The position numbers were made by a program, and so were the translations under genes. This document shows positions 50,614 through 60,851 of a stretch of DNA of 64,000 nucleotides, piece by piece. Under the pieces are notes generated by a model. The model saw only the letters and a program-made list of their open reading frames with translations. It did not search any database and was not told the DNA's origin. This DNA comes from Candidatus Sodalis endolongispinus (GTDB lineage Bacteria; Pseudomonadota; Gammaproteobacteria; Enterobacterales; Enterobacteriaceae): contig NZ_JAFJYC010000001.1 in the NCBI RefSeq assembly GCF_018777395.1, positions 310,001 to 374,000 on the forward strand. Reading direction: 5' to 3'. Position 1 is the stretch's first letter; each line of letters begins with the position of its first letter.

Positions 50614-51240
50614 ATGGCGAAAATACTCGTGCTCTATTATTCCATGTACGGTCATATCGAGACACTGGCTGAAGCAGTAGCGGAAGGCGCGCGCAACGTC
50701 AGCGGTGCAGAGGTGACAATCAAGCGGGTTCCAGAAACCATGTCGCCCGAACTCTTTGCCAAAGCCGGCGGTAAAACGGCTCAGCAGGCGCCCGAAGCAA
50801 AGCCGCAAGAGCTGTCTGACTATGATGCCATCATTTTTGGTACCCCCACGCGATTTGGTAATATGTGTGGGCAAATGCGCACTTTCCTCGACCAGACAGG
50901 GGCTTTGTGGGCGTCAGGAGCATTGTACGGCAAGATAGGCAGCGTATTTACCTCTACTGGCACCGGTGGGGGCCATGAACATACCATCACCTCCACTTGG
51001 ACAACTCTGGCGCATCATGGCTTTATCTTGGTGCCCATTGGTTACGCGGCGAAAGAGCTATTCGATATCAGCCAGGTGCGCGGCGGGACGCCTTATGGTG
51101 CTTCGACGTTGGCGGGTGGAGACGGTTCGCGACAGCCGTCCAGCGAAGAACTCACCATTGCCCGCTATCAGGGGCAATATGTCGCGGGCATTACTTTGAA
51201 AAATGAAGGGCTAGGCCTCAGCCCCACCCAAGCTTTCTAA
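50614..51240 (+). CDS. wrbA: NAD(P)H:quinone oxidoreductase WrbA
   Basis: The 208-residue flavodoxin-fold protein matches WrbA ([80 protein letters not shown]). It binds FMN and reduces quinones by two electrons. The C-terminus is about ten residues longer than in E. coli. It is followed by yccJ as in E. coli. Intact. Confidence 0.97.
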   Translation: MAKILVLYYSMYGHIETLAEAVAEGARNVSGAEVTIKRVPETMSPELFAKAGGKTAQQAPEAKPQELSDYDAIIFGTPTRFGNMCGQMRTFLDQTGALWASGALYGKIGSVFTSTGTGGGHEHTITSTWTTLAHHGFILVPIGYAAKELFDISQVRGGTPYGASTLAGGDGSRQPSSEELTIARYQGQYVAGITLKNEGLGLSPTQAF

Positions 51241-51350
51241 GGCGGGTGCCTGACACGTATTGGCCTACAACGCGTGTTTCGTCTACAGTACTGTGAGTCA
51301 AGTGACGGTCTACTAACGCTAATCCAGCAACATTTGAGGGAGGAGACACA

Positions 51351-51560
51351 ATGGCATCTAATGTAGAAGCATGGGCAGAGGTACGCCAAACGTCCATTGA
51401 GATCGCGCAAGCTATCTTTGAAGTTGCGCATGACGATGAGGCGCTGGCGCAGAAAATCTGGGAGGAAGGTAGCGATGAGGCGCTGCAAATCGCTTTTGCG
51501 CGCACCGATAAAAATCAGTTATTTTGGGGTGAGGAAACCGTAGAGCGCCAAAACGTGTGA
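51351..51560 (+). CDS. yccJ: YccJ family protein
   Basis: The 69-residue protein ends [20 protein letters not shown] and [13 protein letters not shown], closely matching YccJ, which follows wrbA in E. coli and is cotranscribed with it. It starts behind GAGGGAGG. The N-terminus is a few residues shorter than in E. coli. Function unknown. Intact. Confidence 0.93.
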   Translation: MASNVEAWAEVRQTSIEIAQAIFEVAHDDEALAQKIWEEGSDEALQIAFARTDKNQLFWGEETVERQNV

Positions 51561-52296
51561 TCCTATGCACGGCGATGGCGACGAGTCGACCGTCCTTATC
51601 CTTTACCTTGACTAAGATTATGTTCAAAACGCGGCTGTTGCGGTATTTCCCTGCGTAAAATACCGCCGATTACCCTTCTCCAAGAAAGCGATCCTTGCGT
51701 TATCAGGCCCGTCGCCACCATGCTCGCCAGTGTTAAAGATTGCAAGACGAATAGGACCGTATAAACAGCCGCTTATTTTATCCACGCCGCGCAGGACAAT
51801 AGCGAGGGCTTGCGGAAAGATCGATACCGCCCTTGCGTCTTCTCCGAGATTTTTTCTCCTTTTTTGGTCACTCAAGCACGATAAAGCAAAAATCTTATTA
51901 TTTTTTATTAAATTCTTATCATAATTTTACCCCCGAATAATTTTTTCAGCAGCATATGCGCGGGGCATCAATCATTCAAATAACGATGATATTTTTCACG
52001 GGTGATTGTTTTTTTGCTGGCCTAACTGTTATGATGCGCCCGGTTGGAGAGACCGGACATTCCCCATGAACAAATGTGTCTTACGTAATGTCTATTTACA
52101 CAAGCCGTTGAGAGGTTAACGCGGGGTTTAACATTCAAAATTACGGCAACCGCCGTTATTACCCTCAGCAATTGATAGCAGGATGATTAGCATGTTGCTG
52201 CATTGTTTAGCGTTGGATTGTGCTGACAGATAATGGTCTATTATCAGGCGGTTATTATTAAAAAGGTTGTTGAGCTAGAGGTATAGGAATAATCAC
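51561..52296. other. Long intergenic region between yccJ and the hha-like gene
   Basis: About 735 bases. A minus-strand frame at 51624-51875 starts only with TTG, shows no family resemblance, and is not called. The rest is AT-rich and probably includes the leader of the hha-like gene. Confidence 0.5.
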
Positions 52297-52506
52297 ATGT
52301 TTAAGGGTAAAGTCGATTTTTTGATGCGACTCCGGCGCTGCAGTAATATCGATACGCTGGAAAAGGTGATCGAGCATATGAAGGATCGGTTAACCGCAGG
52401 AGAATTAGTGGAGTTTTATGGCGCCGCCGATCATCGCTTGGCAGAGTTGACAATGGGTAAACTTTACGACAAGCTACCTTCGAGCGTTTGGCAGTTTGTA
52501 CGTTAA
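52297..52506 (+). CDS. hha: Hha/YmoA-family nucleoid-associated modulator
   Basis: The 69-residue protein carries the family core: [20 protein letters not shown], then [20 protein letters not shown] and [14 protein letters not shown]. Hha/YmoA binds H-NS and represses horizontally acquired and virulence genes, often in response to temperature. In this genome a likely target type is AT-rich DNA such as the marT/fidL region (inference). AGGA precedes the ATG by eight bases. Whether it is the orthologue of hha or a paralogue cannot be decided. Confidence 0.93.
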   Translation: MFKGKVDFLMRLRRCSNIDTLEKVIEHMKDRLTAGELVEFYGAADHRLAELTMGKLYDKLPSSVWQFVR

Positions 52507-52624
52507 TTGTACAGCAGAGCGCTACTTATCACGTGAAGAAGCTCCCGGTCCAGCAAGAGTGACCACGCATGAGAATGCCCAGGGGATACCCTGGGATAAC
52601 AGCGGCGAGGTGGAGCGCAAGCGC

Positions 52625-52915
52625 TTACCCGACTTTTTGCTGCCGGCTGGCAAAGCGCTTGCGTAAAAACGCCTGTCCTTTTTCAGTCACGCCGCCGGTA
52701 ACCATCACTTTGGAAAACGTCAATCGCTCTGAAAATTCTTCAATCCCGAACTGGCATTGTTCAACGAGCTCTTCGCTGTCGGCATAGCTGATGACCTTAG
52801 CGATCTGTTGGAATTTCTCCATTGCTTCTTGAGTGCCCGCCTCGGGTGTGAACACCTTTTTCCCCGTGCAGATCTCTTCGAGAATTGTCTCAAGAACTAA
52901 CCCTAGTGTTTTCAT
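52625..52915 (-). CDS. Small acidic protein of unknown function
   Basis: ATG 52915 (after AGGTTAATAATC) gives a 96-residue protein, MKTLGLVLETILEEICTGKK, predicted mostly helical, with a basic C-terminus (KGQAFLRKRFASRQQK). An in-frame start at 52960 would add 15 hydrophobic residues. I recognise no family. The gene is compact, has a plausible ribosome-binding site and sits among other small regulatory genes, so I believe it is real. Confidence 0.5.
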   Translation of the reverse strand: MKTLGLVLETILEEICTGKKVFTPEAGTQEAMEKFQQIAKVISYADSEELVEQCQFGIEEFSERLTFSKVMVTGGVTEKGQAFLRKRFASRQQKVG

Positions 52916-53362
52916 GATTATTAACCTGCTAATGAAAAACCACACGGTCTTGATGACCAAAATATTATGCTCGGAACTAGTATATTCATTGGTGCCAGGA
53001 ATGCTCGCGTAAAAACGAAATTAATCACTTTCAACTACAAAAAGAGGATATTTTAGACAGATATACGAATGCATGGGCAGGCAACTAAGTATTGTAGCAT
53101 AATGCAGGGTGGTGTGGGCTGCAAACAGAGATAAAACCGTCAAACATTATAAGCTTATCATTGGGCCAGGCTCTGGCACAAACAGGAGAACATTATAATT
53201 GACCCATAGCAAATAAATGTCAAGAGTCATTAACTCAGGCGTTAGGACGGTGTAGCATTATCAGATTGAATTGAGGCACTAAATGATAAAACTAATAGCG
53301 AATGTTCCATGTTGAGGATGACCCTAAGCCGCAGGAAAACGCCCGACCAGGGTCATCCTCGG
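52916..53362. other. AT-rich intergenic region
   Basis: No gene is visible. The only structure noted is the inverted repeat at its right end, next to iraP. Confidence 0.5.
53314..53360. repeat. Perfect 12-bp inverted repeat directly after iraP
   Basis: GAGGATGACCCT (53314-53325) and AGGGTCATCCTC (53349-53360) can form a 12-bp stem with a 23-base loop, two bases beyond the iraP stop. There is no T run on either strand, so it is not a classical terminator; it may stabilise the transcript end. Confidence 0.75.
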
Positions 53363-53629
53363 TTAGTGTCGGCGCGCGGCCGCCGTGATGCGAGTGATAT
53401 TATTATTAAGCAGTTCAATATCCGAGCTGTGCCCTGTCTCAAGATTGCACGGTAGATTCTTCATCGCCACATCGATTGAGCCGACCAGCTCATTCAGTTT
53501 ATCGGGAGTAAGTGAAGATATTAAGGCTGCAACCAGAATTTCAAGGGATTGCACCAGCGCGTGCAGTTCCTTTTCCGCAGCTTCCTTTTGTGCCAGGCGG
53601 ATCAGTAATTGTGAAAGTAAGCTGTTCAT
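53363..53629 (-). CDS. iraP: RssB anti-adaptor IraP-like protein
   Basis: The 88-residue protein resembles IraP in size and N-terminal coiled coil (MNSLLSQLLIRLAQKEAAEK and LHALVQSLEILVAALISSL against LIAELLFKLAQKEEESKE in E. coli). IraP blocks RssB and so stabilises RpoS. The start follows GGAGCC. The likeness is strong in the N-terminal half and weak in the C-terminal half. Intact. Confidence 0.78.
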   Translation of the reverse strand: MNSLLSQLLIRLAQKEAAEKELHALVQSLEILVAALISSLTPDKLNELVGSIDVAMKNLPCNLETGHSSDIELLNNNITRITAAARRH

Positions 53630-53795
53630 TGTGGCTCCTGAATAGGTAAAGTAACGGATTTGCCCTGACGGGCCAAAGCTCAGCCATACAGCTTTATTCC
53701 GAATGCATAATAATTGATATCTTTATTTAATATCAAGAGAATATTAAGTGTTGCATAAAAATTTTTACATCTAACTTTATGAAAAATAAGGCAAT

Positions 53796-53823
53796 AAAAA
53801 AACGGCCCCCTTTAGGTGACCGT
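53796..53823 (-). terminator. Terminator downstream of nac
   Basis: On the minus strand, ACGGTC and GGCCGT form a short stem that is followed by seven T. The opposite strand also shows T residues after the stem, so it may act in both directions. It lies about 35 bases after the nac stop. Confidence 0.7.
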
Positions 53824-53856
53824 CATTTTTGCGAAATAGGCGCGTCAGGATAATGT

Positions 53857-54774
53857 TCAGCTGGCAAGCAGCAGTGCCTGTTTCTCCAACGTTGGCTGCG
53901 CAGCCATGGTCGTCATCAGGGTTTTGACCGCCGAGGCCGCAGGAGAAAGCGGCAAACGGGACGAGGTAGTCAGCGTCAGCGGCAAAGGCATACCGGGGCT
54001 GATGATACGCGCCATCCAGGCACTCGCCGTGCTGACCACCGCCGCAGCTGTCGACTCCGGCAGTACCGCATTGCCCATGCCGCTGGCGACCGCCGCCGTC
54101 AATGTCGCAATCGAGTCAATTTCACCAATGATTTTCGCACTCAGCCGACGCAGGGAAAATGCTTCATCCACTCTTTTTCGGACAGCGGAGAAATCACGCG
54201 GCAGGAAAAGCTCTCGCACCGCTACATCGCTTAGCTCAATACTCGCGCCCGGATTATCGCGAGTGCCGACCAGGAAAAGTTCTTCTTTCATGAGAGGAAC
54301 ACTTGTCACACCGCTAAATACCGCCGGATCATAATGTATCGCCATATCTAGCTGGCCGCGGCTGAATTTCTCATTCAATGCGGCGGAGCTATTTTCATGC
54401 AGGTATACCGTCATTTGCGGATATTGCTCGCGCACTGCCTGTAATAAGGGGCGGATTAGAGGACTTGAGGAGGTGCCCGGTGCCAGTCCGATCGATATCT
54501 GGCCGCTTAAGATCTGCCCGACATTGCCTACCGCCCTTTGCGCCAACTCACATTGCTGAAGGACGGTGCGGGCATGGGAATAGAGGACTTTTCCCGCTTC
54601 GTTCGGTGTTACGCCGCGCTTGGTACGTACCAGCAGTTTCTGATCAAGCTCGCTCTCCAGAGCGGCAACTTGCTGACTTAACGCCGGTTGCGCAATATGC
54701 AGAACTTCCGCCGCCTGTGTCAGGCTACCGATGTCGACGATTTTTACAAAATACTTGAGTCGTCTTAAATTCAT
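53857..54774 (-). CDS. nac: LysR-type nitrogen assimilation regulator Nac
   Basis: The 305-residue protein has an N-terminal winged helix nearly identical to Nac (MNLRRLKYFVKIVDIGSLTQ; AAEVLHIAQPALSQQVAALE) and a full effector domain (GQISIGLAPGTSSSPLIRPL; VDEAFSLRRLSAKIIGEIDS). Nac couples NtrC/sigma-54 nitrogen control to sigma-70 genes and needs no ligand. The sigma-54 promoter at 54819 supports the assignment. Length equals that of E. coli Nac. Intact. Confidence 0.93.
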   Translation of the reverse strand: MNLRRLKYFVKIVDIGSLTQAAEVLHIAQPALSQQVAALESELDQKLLVRTKRGVTPNEAGKVLYSHARTVLQQCELAQRAVGNVGQILSGQISIGLAPGTSSSPLIRPLLQAVREQYPQMTVYLHENSSAALNEKFSRGQLDMAIHYDPAVFSGVTSVPLMKEELFLVGTRDNPGASIELSDVAVRELFLPRDFSAVRKRVDEAFSLRRLSAKIIGEIDSIATLTAAVASGMGNAVLPESTAAAVVSTASAWMARIISPGMPLPLTLTTSSRLPLSPAASAVKTLMTTMAAQPTLEKQALLLAS

Positions 54775-54818
54775 TTCTGCCTCCGTCGCAGCTGTGCCAG
54801 AATCGATGAGATATGTAG

Positions 54819-54834
54819 TGCAAATAGCATACCA
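54819..54834 (-). promoter_or_regulatory. Sigma-54 promoter of nac
   Basis: On the minus strand TGGTATGCTATTTGCA has GG and GC exactly ten bases apart and matches the -24/-12 consensus TGGCAC-N5-TTGCA well. It lies about 45 bases before the nac ATG, as expected for NtrC-activated nac. Confidence 0.85.
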
Positions 54835-55500
54835 ACACGCTCAGCTGGTTTAAAAACTACATCAAAATGGAGGGTAAATAGTTAAATAAGAATAATTTAT
54901 GGCTGAATAAGACTTTTCAGAGGATCACGGTAGTCACTCTGCTGTCCCTTATGTAACAAGGCGATGCACCATAACAAAGCATAAGATGACCCTATGAGGG
55001 CGTTGCTTAACGTTTAAGGCATCAGCTTTAGTCGCAAGGGTGTGGGATAGCCCCCGCAAGATGAGTCGCCGGCACGAGATTAATGTTGAGTTGACCGCCG
55101 CTCCAAGGCATTGAAACGTTTACTGCTATAGAGATAAAAAATAATAAAGAATATTCCATGAAAAATATTCACGACAAGATGGCAATGGAATATATCGAAT
55201 AGTTAAACAATGACCCTAATGATAAGAGAAAAAACCTGGAATGATTTTACAACCATGGATGTCAGCTTTATAAGAGATGTTTACGTTATTAAACCACTTA
55301 TATCACCTCGCAAGCTTGCTATCATCGACCGCGGAGTTCATATGAATAACCGAGTGATAATTATCGATTCTGCCCATTCACCGCCCTGACATACCCAGTT
55401 TATTTTCAGTCAATTCAGCTTGCTGATACCTCACGTTTTTTCTTCATTCAACAAAGATGAAACAGGAAAAGGACGTTTTAGTTAACCCTAGACGAAATAA
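54835..55500. other. Intergenic region without recognised genes
   Basis: AT-rich with short broken frames; the longest plausible peptide is a 14-codon one near 55158. NtrC sites for nac may lie in the first 150 bases but I could not identify them with confidence. Confidence 0.5.
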
Positions 55501-58220
55501 ATGGCTATTACGAAACATTACCTTACCTGCAAGGAGAACACGCTTATGCCTATGTCATCCTGCGATTATGCGAAAAACGTTGTCCTATTTCAGCTCCACA
55601 GTCTGTCTTATCGTGATAAAAAGAAAACCGTGCACCGTATCCATAATTTGAACGATAGCTCAGCCGCTATCCCCTCAGCACCGCCGTTTGCTGTTGCTAA
55701 AGAAATAGGTGTCTGCTCCTGCGCCCTCCGTCGAATTCGACGACAAAATCCGGTTTATATGGCCTTGTCGCTGATGCCATTTCTTACGCTGGTGCATGGG
55801 CTAACATCGGAAAAGGGACCACCTGATGCTCATTCGCTCAAGCCGCGCGGGCGATACAGGTTGCACCGTAGTCTCTCTGCCTGCACCGCTGCAACGTTAG
55901 CGACGGAAGTGTACAGCGGCCGGCGGCCAATCCACATCCCGAAGCTTATTCCAACCATAGCCACGCGAGCATTGCCGCAGGGCGGCAAAAAGGCAAAACG
56001 GGGGGCGAGAAAAGAGAACCGTTAGCGGCCCCGGCAACGGTAATTGCAAACGAACAGACCTCCTATCAGTGGGATATCGCAGCCCGTGAGCCCCTACGGA
56101 CTCGCCTTAGCGTGCCAGCGTCGGCAGAGACTCCCCCCCCGGTGGCCATTGCGGCTTTAATAGGGACCCTTCCTCCGGCGGTAGCTGACGTTCCGGCTGC
56201 GGCTATCTCATTGGGCACACCGCCCGGCCCGGTGATGGCGACACCCCCGCCACCGGCGGTGCAGGTATCCTCGACGAAAGCGCCGGTTTCAGCGCAGGTT
56301 GTCTCGCCGCTGTCGACGGTAGTTTTATCGCCCGCGCCGACCTTTCCTCCCCCTTTGCTGTTGCCCTAGCCCGAACAGGGGTTTGTGCCATGGCGAGATT
56401 ATCATCTTCCCGTTTGGCTTGGGGCAACAAGCGATAAAGCGGCCGCGATGCCTACCTTCATCATAGCTGCTATCGATTATTGGCCGGGCGTTAACGCCTG
56501 GGAACCGCTCATGACGCAACGATTGCTGGCCTATACCGGCTTCTACAAGGCCGACGAACATGAATTTTTGCCGCCCGAGGGCTACAGCAAAACGCCAATA
56601 GATTGGTTTGGCCGTCATCTGTTGAGCATTGCGCTAAAAAGTCTGCTGCTCGATGATGTCGACGCGTTGTATGACGAAAGTCGGTCGCCAATGTTAGTGC
56701 GGGTAAATTTGGCGTGGGGTCATAGCCTCAAATACCGTTTGAGACGTCTTCCAACTTGCCAGCGTCAAACCGCTAATGCCGCTGCGCTTCAGATTGTTGT
56801 AGCGCCACATTATCGACGGGTCAATACCGGGCAATACGCTTCTCATGCCTATGATGACTGCGAACTGAACCTTGTCTACACGGCTATGCTCCATACGGCC
56901 AGACGCACTTTCCACACCGACAGTCTGGCTGAAAAAGACCGCATTGCGCCCGCTAACATGTTGTTTATCGGGTTGGTCGCAAAAGCCCTGCCGCCTCTCT
57001 TCGTCACCGATTTTCGGCTACCGGCATTGCTGTATGACCATATCAACAGATTGGTGAAGCGGCAGTGGATGCCATGGGCCAGCGCGGAAGATAAAACGCC
57101 TGAACAGATAATGTCACATCACCTTAATCATCTCGGCGTTGCTGTCAGCGGTGAGGGTTTTTTACCGCATGATCTACCAATCAAACTCCTTTGGCCACGC
57201 CGCGAGCCATTGGCCCGACAATGGCCGGCGCTAGGCTGTCAAGAAGCAAGCAACTCTATGAGCACTTATCTGACCTTGGTGAAATACCTCTGCCTACACG
57301 ACATCTGCCAGCAAGGTAAGGCGAGCCCCGGCGAATGGCGGAAGATGCCAGATATCCATTATCGGTTTCACCCTCACAACCCGCCACTCTCCTGCGCCTA
57401 TGAGCACCTGCTCAATGTCATGTGGGTGAACCAAGGGACTCGATTCGCGCCCGAAGCAGTCGATTTTCTTCAGCAGGACGCTATTTTCAAAGCCCAAGCC
57501 CGATTATGTGTCGGTAAAAACCGCTATCAGGGTTATCCCGTTAATGCGCCGCACTGTATTGCCACACACACTCCACGCAAAACTCCGGGTGTCGAGGTGT
57601 TTGTCGCCAGGTCGCCGCGTAAAAAACGCTATGATGCTTTGATGATTAGCAAAAATAGGTTGTACATCATCAGGGGCGACAAGCATAAGTCCCGCGATAG
57701 CGGAATATTCCCCCAGGCGTTCACGCTTGATGCAACCCGGCAATTTCCCTCTCTCGTTGCGCAGACAAAGCCGCTTAAATTAACCGCAGCATCTGGGGAT
57801 GTTTTTTTCGACACTGTCAGCACGGACTTGCAACAATCCTATTACGATGAGCGTAGGGAACAGCGATATGCCGCTAAAACAATCCCCAAAGCACAACTTG
57901 CGCTTACATCGCTGGTGCCCTGTTACGATTGTGCGGGTGACCTCATCCGCCGGCGCCGGGCGCTGGCGGTTCTCAGATATTCTCTTGAGGTTCTCTCTTT
58001 TTTACCCGGTAGAGGTTCACTTGCCGGCTTATCCGCCCGCTTGAGCGGTAACGCGATACTGGGGCTGATGGGACAGGTCACCCGAACCGGATCCACCCGT
58101 CGGGGGTTACAAAAAGCTTTGCTGGAAGACCTGATACCGTCAATAGCCAAGGCGTTGGACAAAAAGCAGGCCTTAGTCTTCGCCAGGCAATGTATCAAAG
58201 CCATGGATCCCGGTGCGGAG
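55501..58220 (+). pseudogene. Large decayed gene of unknown function, possible toxin/effector-like protein
   Basis: About 900 codons are spread over two frames. The first (55501-56025) includes a hydrophobic stretch, VYMALSLMPFLTLVHGL. Near 55870-55925 the frame changes; the next frame has a Pro/Val/Ala-rich linker, a TAG at 56367-56369 and then 600 uninterrupted codons beginning WRDYHLPVWLG. The C-terminal part has SLVPCYDCAGDLIRR then ALAVLRYSLEVLSFLPGRGS, reminiscent of a recurring module in very large bacterial toxin-like proteins; this is a weak likeness only. Its stop codon is supplied by the first three bases of IS copy 3, so the true C-terminus is missing. Confidence 0.6.
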
Positions 58221-58257
58221 TGATCTTGCCCCGCCATCTCCGTACAGCTTTTGTATC

Positions 58258-59050
58258 TTAAGTTAACGAAGCCCGCTGCCGCCGGTATTCTCTCGGAGAG
58301 TGATATCCCAGCGCGCTGTGCGGATGGTTTTCATTGTAATGCGTGAACGCTGCTGCAAGGTTTCGCAGGGCTGCTCACCGCTGTTGTGCAGGGCTCCAGA
58401 TCCAGTTCTCTGGCGAACCTCTGCGTTTCATGCGCGGTATACGCTGAACCGTTGTCCGTCAACCACTGCACCGCTGTATCGGGTAACCTGTCGCCGAAGC
58501 GCTTTTCTACCGACATCAGCATCACATCCTGCACGGTCGAACTGTCGTAGCCTACAGTGCTCGCAGCCCAGTCTATGGCCTCTCTGTCGCAGCAGTCCAG
58601 TGCGAACGTGACCCGCAGTTTTTCACCGTTGTCGCAGCCGAACTCGAAGCCATCTGAACACCAGCGCATATCGCTTTCTGCCACCGCGATCCTGCCCTTA
58701 TGCTCACGCCTCGGCCGCTCTGGTTTTCAATGTAATAACAGCAGGTTATGCTCACACATGATCCTGTAAAGTCGTTTCGCATTTACCGGCGGCAGTCCCT
58801 CTGCGCGACGTTGTTTACGCAGGATGCCCCACACCCGCCGATAGCCGTAGCTGGGCATATCGCTGATGATGTCGAGGATGTCCGACAGTATTTCAGCGTC
58901 TGCTTCGTCATTACGCCGGTTACAGCGCCTGTCCTGCCAGTCGGCAGAACGCTTAATCCGCAGTGACAGCGGCGCACGCGACCCGCTCATGGCGCGGCTG
59001 ACCTGTGCTATTCCCCGGCCTTTGGCAACAAGGGCGCGTGCGCTATCCAT
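58258..59050 (-). pseudogene. IS2-like OrfB, TGA plus 88-bp deletion (copy 3)
   Basis: Besides the common TGA (58727-58729), the 88-base deletion removes the segment with the catalytic Glu and shifts the frame, so the product ends in unrelated residues after TAVSSPA. This copy cannot supply a transposase. Confidence 0.9.
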
Positions 59051-59403
59051 TTTCGTGACTGGCCGTACTCCACGGCTTCTTTTAGGATCTCAACCTCCAT
59101 CGTCTTCTTACCCAGAAGGCGCTGGAGCTCCCGGACCTGCTTCAATGCAGCTGCAAGCTCAGAGGCAGGAACAACGTCCTCCCCGGCAGCCACGGCGGTG
59201 AGGCTGCCTTCCTGATATTGCTTTTTCCACTTAAACAGCAGGCTGGGCTGGATACCGTGCAGTCGTGCGAGATGGGAGACATTCATGCCGGGCTCCATCC
59301 TCTGCTGAATAATGGCCATTTTTTCCTGAGGAGTTTTACGTTTACGGACTTCTTGACCTAACAGGATCCCGGTCATATCAAAATTGGCGTTAGTGTTAGA
59401 CAT
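59008..59403 (-). CDS. IS2-like OrfA (copy 3), intact
   Basis: The 131-residue OrfA is the longest and probably ancestral form in the window, with the AVAAGED segment that copy 1 lacks and without the frameshift of copy 2. Helix-turn-helix and leucine-zipper regions are intact. Confidence 0.9.
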   Translation of the reverse strand: MSNTNANFDMTGILLGQEVRKRKTPQEKMAIIQQRMEPGMNVSHLARLHGIQPSLLFKWKKQYQEGSLTAVAAGEDVVPASELAAALKQVRELQRLLGKKTMEVEILKEAVEYGQSRKWIAHAPLLPKAGE

Positions 59404-59467
59404 ATATTCAAGCCTATCTCTTATCTGGAGATACAGCTACTGTCTGGTGTTTCAGGGGGATAAATCA

Positions 59468-59535
59468 GCCTTAGTCGCGGGCAACAAGTGCATACCCAGC
59501 CCGGCGACAGGGATAACGGCCTTCAGATTTTTCAT
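59468..59535 (-). pseudogene. galF: 5' stub of galF, cut by IS copy 3
   Basis: Twenty-two codons from ATG 59535 read [20 protein letters not shown] then TK, the N-terminus of GalF, including the nucleotide-binding loop [11 protein letters not shown] (GalU has GLGTRMLPATK). The sequence stops at the IS end; the other ~275 codons are not in the window. GalF modulates GalU and marks the boundary between colanic acid and O-antigen clusters in enteric bacteria. Confidence 0.88.
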
Positions 59536-60851
59536 TTTACCAACCTTAACGTGAGTAACGCGCAATGGGGGAATTCGGGTCGGGCAAACGCACGCGGACC
59601 TCTTTGGGCCGCTACCGACCGGTAACTAAACAGTTATGAACATAATCGTAGGTGATGAAACGGCTGCCGGCAATGCCCGGCGCGACGACACAGCCGCCGT
59701 CGGCGTAGCCTGTACAACCGAGTCTATCGCAAGGCAAATAGCGCGTCAGTCATGTTTTCACTCGATCAAGTCCTTCTAGTAAGTGCGCAAGATTATGCTA
59801 AAAAATGTTGTCTTCCCTGAGGTAGCCATCCGATTGCTGTGCTACAAGCATACGTTGCGCCACTTTGGCAACACTTTCTTCAATTTAGCCGCGCGCGTGG
59901 CGCTCTTCACGCGCCCGAATCAACTTATTAGGTACTTTATAGCGTAGGTTTAACAATTTGTAAGATACCGATTCCCTTTGCCGATCGCGGAAAACTGTTG
60001 CTGTTTTTTGAATACCGCAAACGCTTTTTCCACATCGGCACCAGGCTGAATCGCGGGCGCGCCCGGCAATTACACGACGTTAGCTTTTAGGATAAGCCGC
60101 TGCTAAGAACTATCCATTTTTAAGTATTTCAGCGTTAATGATGCTACCAATCTCGGAAAATCTGACGCGGTCATCTTCAACAAAAAACCAGGCAATCAGG
60201 TACCTAAAAGCTAATCTTCTGCATAATAGCTAGACTGACCATAAACAATAATACGATATTATCGTTGCAAATCATCAACTCCAAATCCTAAAATCACGGC
60301 CAAGACGTAACAAGCAAACCACTGTGGGGGTTTATAGCATTAGGTTTTGTTCATTAACAACGAGCATAAAATATCATAACATGTTGAGCATAATCCTATC
60401 ATTATTGCGAATAATTATCGGTATACTTTCTGCTGTAACTCGTCGCAACCTTTCTTTGGCAAAATAGCAATTTTTAAGAAAAATCTCATCATTAGATTCA
60501 ATTCGTAATGCACAGCAATCCTAGTCACTTAAGAACAAAAGGCGTCTTTAAGATAGTATTACCGGGTCAGCGCTCATTGTGCAGCAATCGAGGAAAAATT
60601 AATGAATCAGATTGCCTAATTTTCCCACTTTGATAGAATGTAAAATCTTAAGCGGGGTTCAGATAGGGCAAGTTTATGATTTTCAGAGCAGCTTACCTAA
60701 AGGGATGAGGATGCATAATAAATTTTCGCCAAGAGCATAATATTATACTACTCAAAACCAACGTCTGTCCTTTACCAATGGATATTATGCATGCAGTATT
60801 TTCCATAGCCTTAAGCACACGACCATCACACATGCTTCATGAGAACGAAAG
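59536..60851. other. Decayed DNA between galF and the acyltransferase gene
   Basis: No intact gene. On the minus strand just before galF, 59570-59720 reads like a gene end ([35 protein letters not shown], stop, [14 protein letters not shown]), and another piece at 59830-60060 also has coding character with stops. I cannot assign either. From 60230 the sequence is AT-rich and featureless. Confidence 0.5.

Larger units (their letters stand above)
58221..59467 (-). mobile_element. IS2-like insertion sequence, copy 3, 1247 bp, internally deleted
   Basis: Both terminal repeats are present. Compared with copy 2 it lacks 88 bases in orfB between two GGGCTG direct repeats (junction near 58368-58374). 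The flanking five bases (CGGAG and GCCTT) differ, so there is no target duplication. It joins the large unknown gene to the 5' end of galF. Confidence 0.93.

Noticed and set aside
51624..51875. Small minus-strand gene of 83 codons
   Set aside because: It starts only with TTG, lacks a convincing ribosome-binding site and has no recognisable relative.
52570..52600. Hairpin CCCAGG-GGATA-CCCTGGG after the hha-like gene as a terminator
   Set aside because: The stem is present, but no T run follows on either strand.
47972..59467. IS copies 2 and 3 as an active composite transposon
   Set aside because: Both copies have broken transposase genes, and the outer flanks share no target duplication.
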